Below are positions 61,608 to 64,000 of a stretch of DNA of 64,000 nucleotides, piece after piece. Numbering within the stretch: the first letter of the stretch is position 1; each line of letters begins with the position of its first letter. The translations under genes and the position numbers were made by a program. Under the pieces are notes generated by a model. It was not told the origin of the DNA. It worked only from the letters and a program-made list of their open reading frames with translations, and did no database searches. Source of the stretch: Uloborus plumipes (lineage: Eukaryota > Arthropoda > Arachnida > Araneae > Uloboridae); assembly GCA_038373865.1 (NCBI GenBank), contig JAXGGA010001018.1:109385-173384 (forward strand), given 5' to 3'.

Positions 61608-63361
61608 CTAGCGGTACCCGCACGGCTTTGCCCGTTTTATAAAATTAAAAGTTCATTTGTAAAAAAATGATATAGCAGAAAAAATACTCTATTTTAGTTA
61701 TAATTCAACTATAATTCCTTCAAAGTATGATATAAAAATTTGGTATAGACCCTACACTACTTCCTTTTACGTGTAAATTTCTTAGTAGATGCCTTAGGTG
61801 CTAAAATAGTGCTTGAAGTGAGCAAGATAACAATTCAAACATTTGCATCCCTAGTTTGCCACGAAACAATGCAAAAAAATGTTTTACAATGATTAATCTC
61901 CTAAATATCGCCGATTTTAACATCATTCAGTAGATTTTTCGCAAAATATTGCCAATAGCGCCAAATTGAACCTAAAAAAAAAAATTTTTTTTGCTAAATT
62001 TTTTTTCGTCAAACACTTGGTGACCAAAAGCTTGGCGAGATATCGCCAAGTGGTCACGCCAATTCATATCACTTTGGTCTGCATTGAAAGCACTGATTAC
62101 CCCATAAAAGGGGTAAATCACCCCCTTGGGGACATTTGAATGCAACCCCAAAGATAGGTGCACAAAAATAAGCCAAAAGAAAAAATAAGAAAAATTTTGT
62201 TGCTCACAGAAACCAACAGAAATCTTACCAAAGTTTAAAAGAAGAAGAAAGTTTTCTTTCCTAACTTCAAAAACAAAATAATACATTTTCCGAAATGACA
62301 TACTTTAGAAAGAACGTTGCAATATCGCAATAAGATTGAAGTAAATATACTGAAATAGAATTAAATGCCAAATTGTAAAAAAGTCGCCAAAAAATTAATT
62401 TTTAATATTGTCTTTCATTATTTATTAAATGCAATTATTGCTGCAAATCACAGTCCAACAATAAATAATCACATTGCAAAAGTATATTTGGAGCAATTTT
62501 TTCTTTTAAACTCAACTCATCCTAAAAATTTTAAGTATTAGTCATAGAAATTTCGTGCATTATTCTTCACAATGATAATAAAAACAATAAACATCGACAA
62601 AGATCAACCAGCAAACGATAAATTAAAAGCTAAATTCGTTCACTAAAGCCATTTGCTGCAATTTATATTGAAATAAATTAATAATGAAGTAAAATATGTT
62701 TTGCAGACGATAAATTTAGAATGGTATCCTGTATTTTAAGGAAAGGACTCGATTTCTCATTTGATTGACAGGTGCCATCTTAAGGCTTGGAGTTTGGATT
62801 GTTACAAAAACAAATACATTTTTAAAATTATTAAGGGAAAAAGAACGAAATAAAAACGTAACCATGGTAACAACATGAAAAGTTGATTTCCGTTGATGAA
62901 ATAATTCTTTTCATCTTTCTTTTCAAACAAATTTTATTATCGAGCTGAACCATTTTAGATTAGTTTGGCTTGCTTTACTGAAGGTAAGCCTTGAATTTCG
63001 GGATTCTAAAAACAATTATTACAGCTCTCCTGATGATCGTAGAAACTTCGAAAAAACTTCATTTTGTGCAGAAAATTTCAAGCTTTCGAATGACATAAGA
63101 CTTGAAAATGTGTGTGAAATATTTCTTAACTATTTTATCGAATTTCCGCTAAGAATTCGAATAGAAAAAGAACGAAATGGAATTTTCGAAAAATCGCTTC
63201 GAGGTGCAAAACTACATGCTACAAACTAATTTTGTGCCAAGTGGCATGAAAATCGACCGAACGGTTTTGGCGCTACGCGCGTAACAGACAGACAGGCAGA
63301 AAGAAAGAAAGAAAGAAAGAAGGACAGACAGAACCACCTTCAGCTTTATTACTAGTAGAGA
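61608..63361 (-). mobile_element. Probable Helitron, ~1.75 kb, with nested repeat
   Basis: On the minus strand the 5' end is TCTCTACTAGTAATAAAGC at 63361 (preceded by A), and the 3' end is CGGGCAAAGCCGTGCGGG then TACCGCTAG at 61608 (followed by T). Both ends fit Helitron rules (TC start, hairpin-like GC block, CTAG). An (AAAG)n run (63300-63322) lies near the 5' end. The TCGCCAAG dispersed repeat at 61738-62180 lies inside. The pairing of the two ends is inferred from orientation; they could belong to two fragments. The open frame at 61972-62301 is unsupported. Confidence 0.62.
61738..62180 (-). repeat. Dispersed repeat with TCGCCAAG motifs, copy 2 (inverted)
   Basis: Reverse complement of about 3645-4112: CCTACACTACTTCCTTTTAC, GAGCAAGATAACAATTCAAA, TTGCCAATAGCGCCAA, GATATCGCCAAGTGG, CCAATTCATATCACTTTG, TTTGAATGCAACCCC. 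It lacks the 12 bp minisatellite part of copy 1. Confidence 0.85.
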
Positions 63362-63577
63362 TTAAAAACAAATCAAAACACACAAACACCTGAGTCAGTG
63401 TACATACACTGGTGTGCAAAAATCGAGGAAATATTTTAAAAGTCAAATTACCAACGGGAAAAAAAGGCAGAGCGATGTAAAAGACCTGTGATGAAGTATC
63501 GAAGTGGTGATAAATTGCATTAGCTGTAAATGCGCAGCACCTCTAATTGAGCAATGACGCTTCGTATATCAGTGTAA
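63362..63577. other. Short unassigned stretch
   Basis: Nothing recognised; ends with TAA (63575-63577), the target duplication of the next element. Confidence 0.4.
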
Positions 63578-63757
63578 AGGGCCGGTTTCCTAGGAGTGAA
63601 ATCGTCGATCTCTGGCGAGGCGACAGACCCCGCCGCCTTCTACGCATGCGCCTGAGCCGCAGAGTGACGTCGCTTCATGCCACGCTCCAATCAAACTGTT
63701 TCTGATTCCAGCGTGCATCGCGCCTGGAGTCAGCGACGATTCTAGAAAACCGGGCCT
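63578..63757. mobile_element. 180 bp GC-rich MITE with TAA target duplication
   Basis: Left AGGGCCGGTTTCCTAG and right CTAGAAAACCGGGCCT are inverted repeats with two mismatches; the complementarity continues to GAAATCGTCG / CGACGAT. It is flanked by TAA at 63575-63577 and 63758-63760. A 3 bp TWA duplication suggests a Harbinger-type element. The body is GC- and CpG-rich (GCATGCGCCTGAGCCGC, GTGACGTCGC), in strong contrast to its surroundings. No coding sequence. Confidence 0.78.
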
Positions 63758-63760
63758 TAA

Positions 63761-64000
63761 ACGATGGCGAGTTTTTGACTCAGTGTGAATTGTCGCACAA
63801 CGGATCTCTTATAATATGTCTACCAATATCTGCTTCCAAGTAACCCATCTTAAGAAAAACAGCACGTAAATCAAATGTATTGGGGTTATTGTTAAGAACG
63901 TTTAAGACAGTCTAAAGTTGGTCTTCGAGCTAGTGCTAAAATTATATTATAAACGTTTTGTTTTTTGTTTTTTTTTTAGTTTTACTGAAAACCTTTCACT
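63761..64000. other. Unassigned right edge
   Basis: Short segment ending in a T-run; no feature recognised. Confidence 0.4.

Overview
This is AT-rich eukaryotic DNA dominated by repeats. The only confidently recognised host gene is an arthropod-type cell-adhesion gene: three + strand exons (46426-46764, 51085-51195, 54249-54449) encode the first two immunoglobulin domains of a Sidestep (Side)-family receptor. All three have correct splice sites and the same intron phase (1). The signal-peptide exon upstream and the exons for the later Ig domains downstream were not found. The gene therefore starts left of 46.4 kb, possibly outside the window, and continues beyond the right edge. Sidestep proteins are known from arthropods. 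Very long repeat-filled introns and the repeat content suggest a large arthropod genome, possibly a chelicerate such as a spider, but that is inference.

Layout. 1-1150: three copies of a ~0.4 kb tandem repeat running in from the left edge. 1.1-8.4 kb: microsatellites, a MITE, a long hairpin at 4256-4572, and a large inverted repeat (arms ~600 bp, spacer ~1.05 kb) surrounded by recurring copies of a GTTAC-A/C-GATCTGA-like motif. 9.9-11.5 kb: two TIR elements, one with a clear TTA target duplication. 12.9-16.7 kb: a degenerate ~290 bp satellite interrupted by a Helitron and two MITEs; subtracting them restores the period. 20.0-20.6 kb: a 145-147 bp tandem repeat. 25.1-26.1 kb: a MITE and a Helitron. 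27.1-27.9 kb: a tRNA-derived SINE and an odd block dense in CGATGA/TCATCG. 28.8-31.3 kb: three head-to-tail Helitron-like units. 36.1-37.0 kb: a three-copy local duplication. 40.7-41.9 kb: a reverse-transcriptase remnant, then a solo LTR lying inside TA-dinucleotide repeats. 44.9-45.7 kb: a MITE with tRNA-like sequence. 46.4-54.4 kb: the Sidestep-family exons, whose introns hold a MITE nested in a MITE, a retroelement fragment and an inverted Helitron. 59.3-60.3 kb: a 243 bp direct duplication. 61.6-63.4 kb: a minus-strand Helitron carrying a nested repeat. 63.6 kb: a GC-rich MITE.

No rRNA, functional tRNA, CRISPR array, operon or intact transposase, replicase or integrase gene was seen. Every mobile element is non-autonomous or decayed. 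I found no undescribed multi-gene system. The most unusual material is repeat architecture: the GATCTGA-motif inverted repeat, the CGATGA-dense block, the tandem Helitrons and the thrice-invaded satellite. All coordinates were read by eye; repeat edges are approximate unless a terminal motif is cited.
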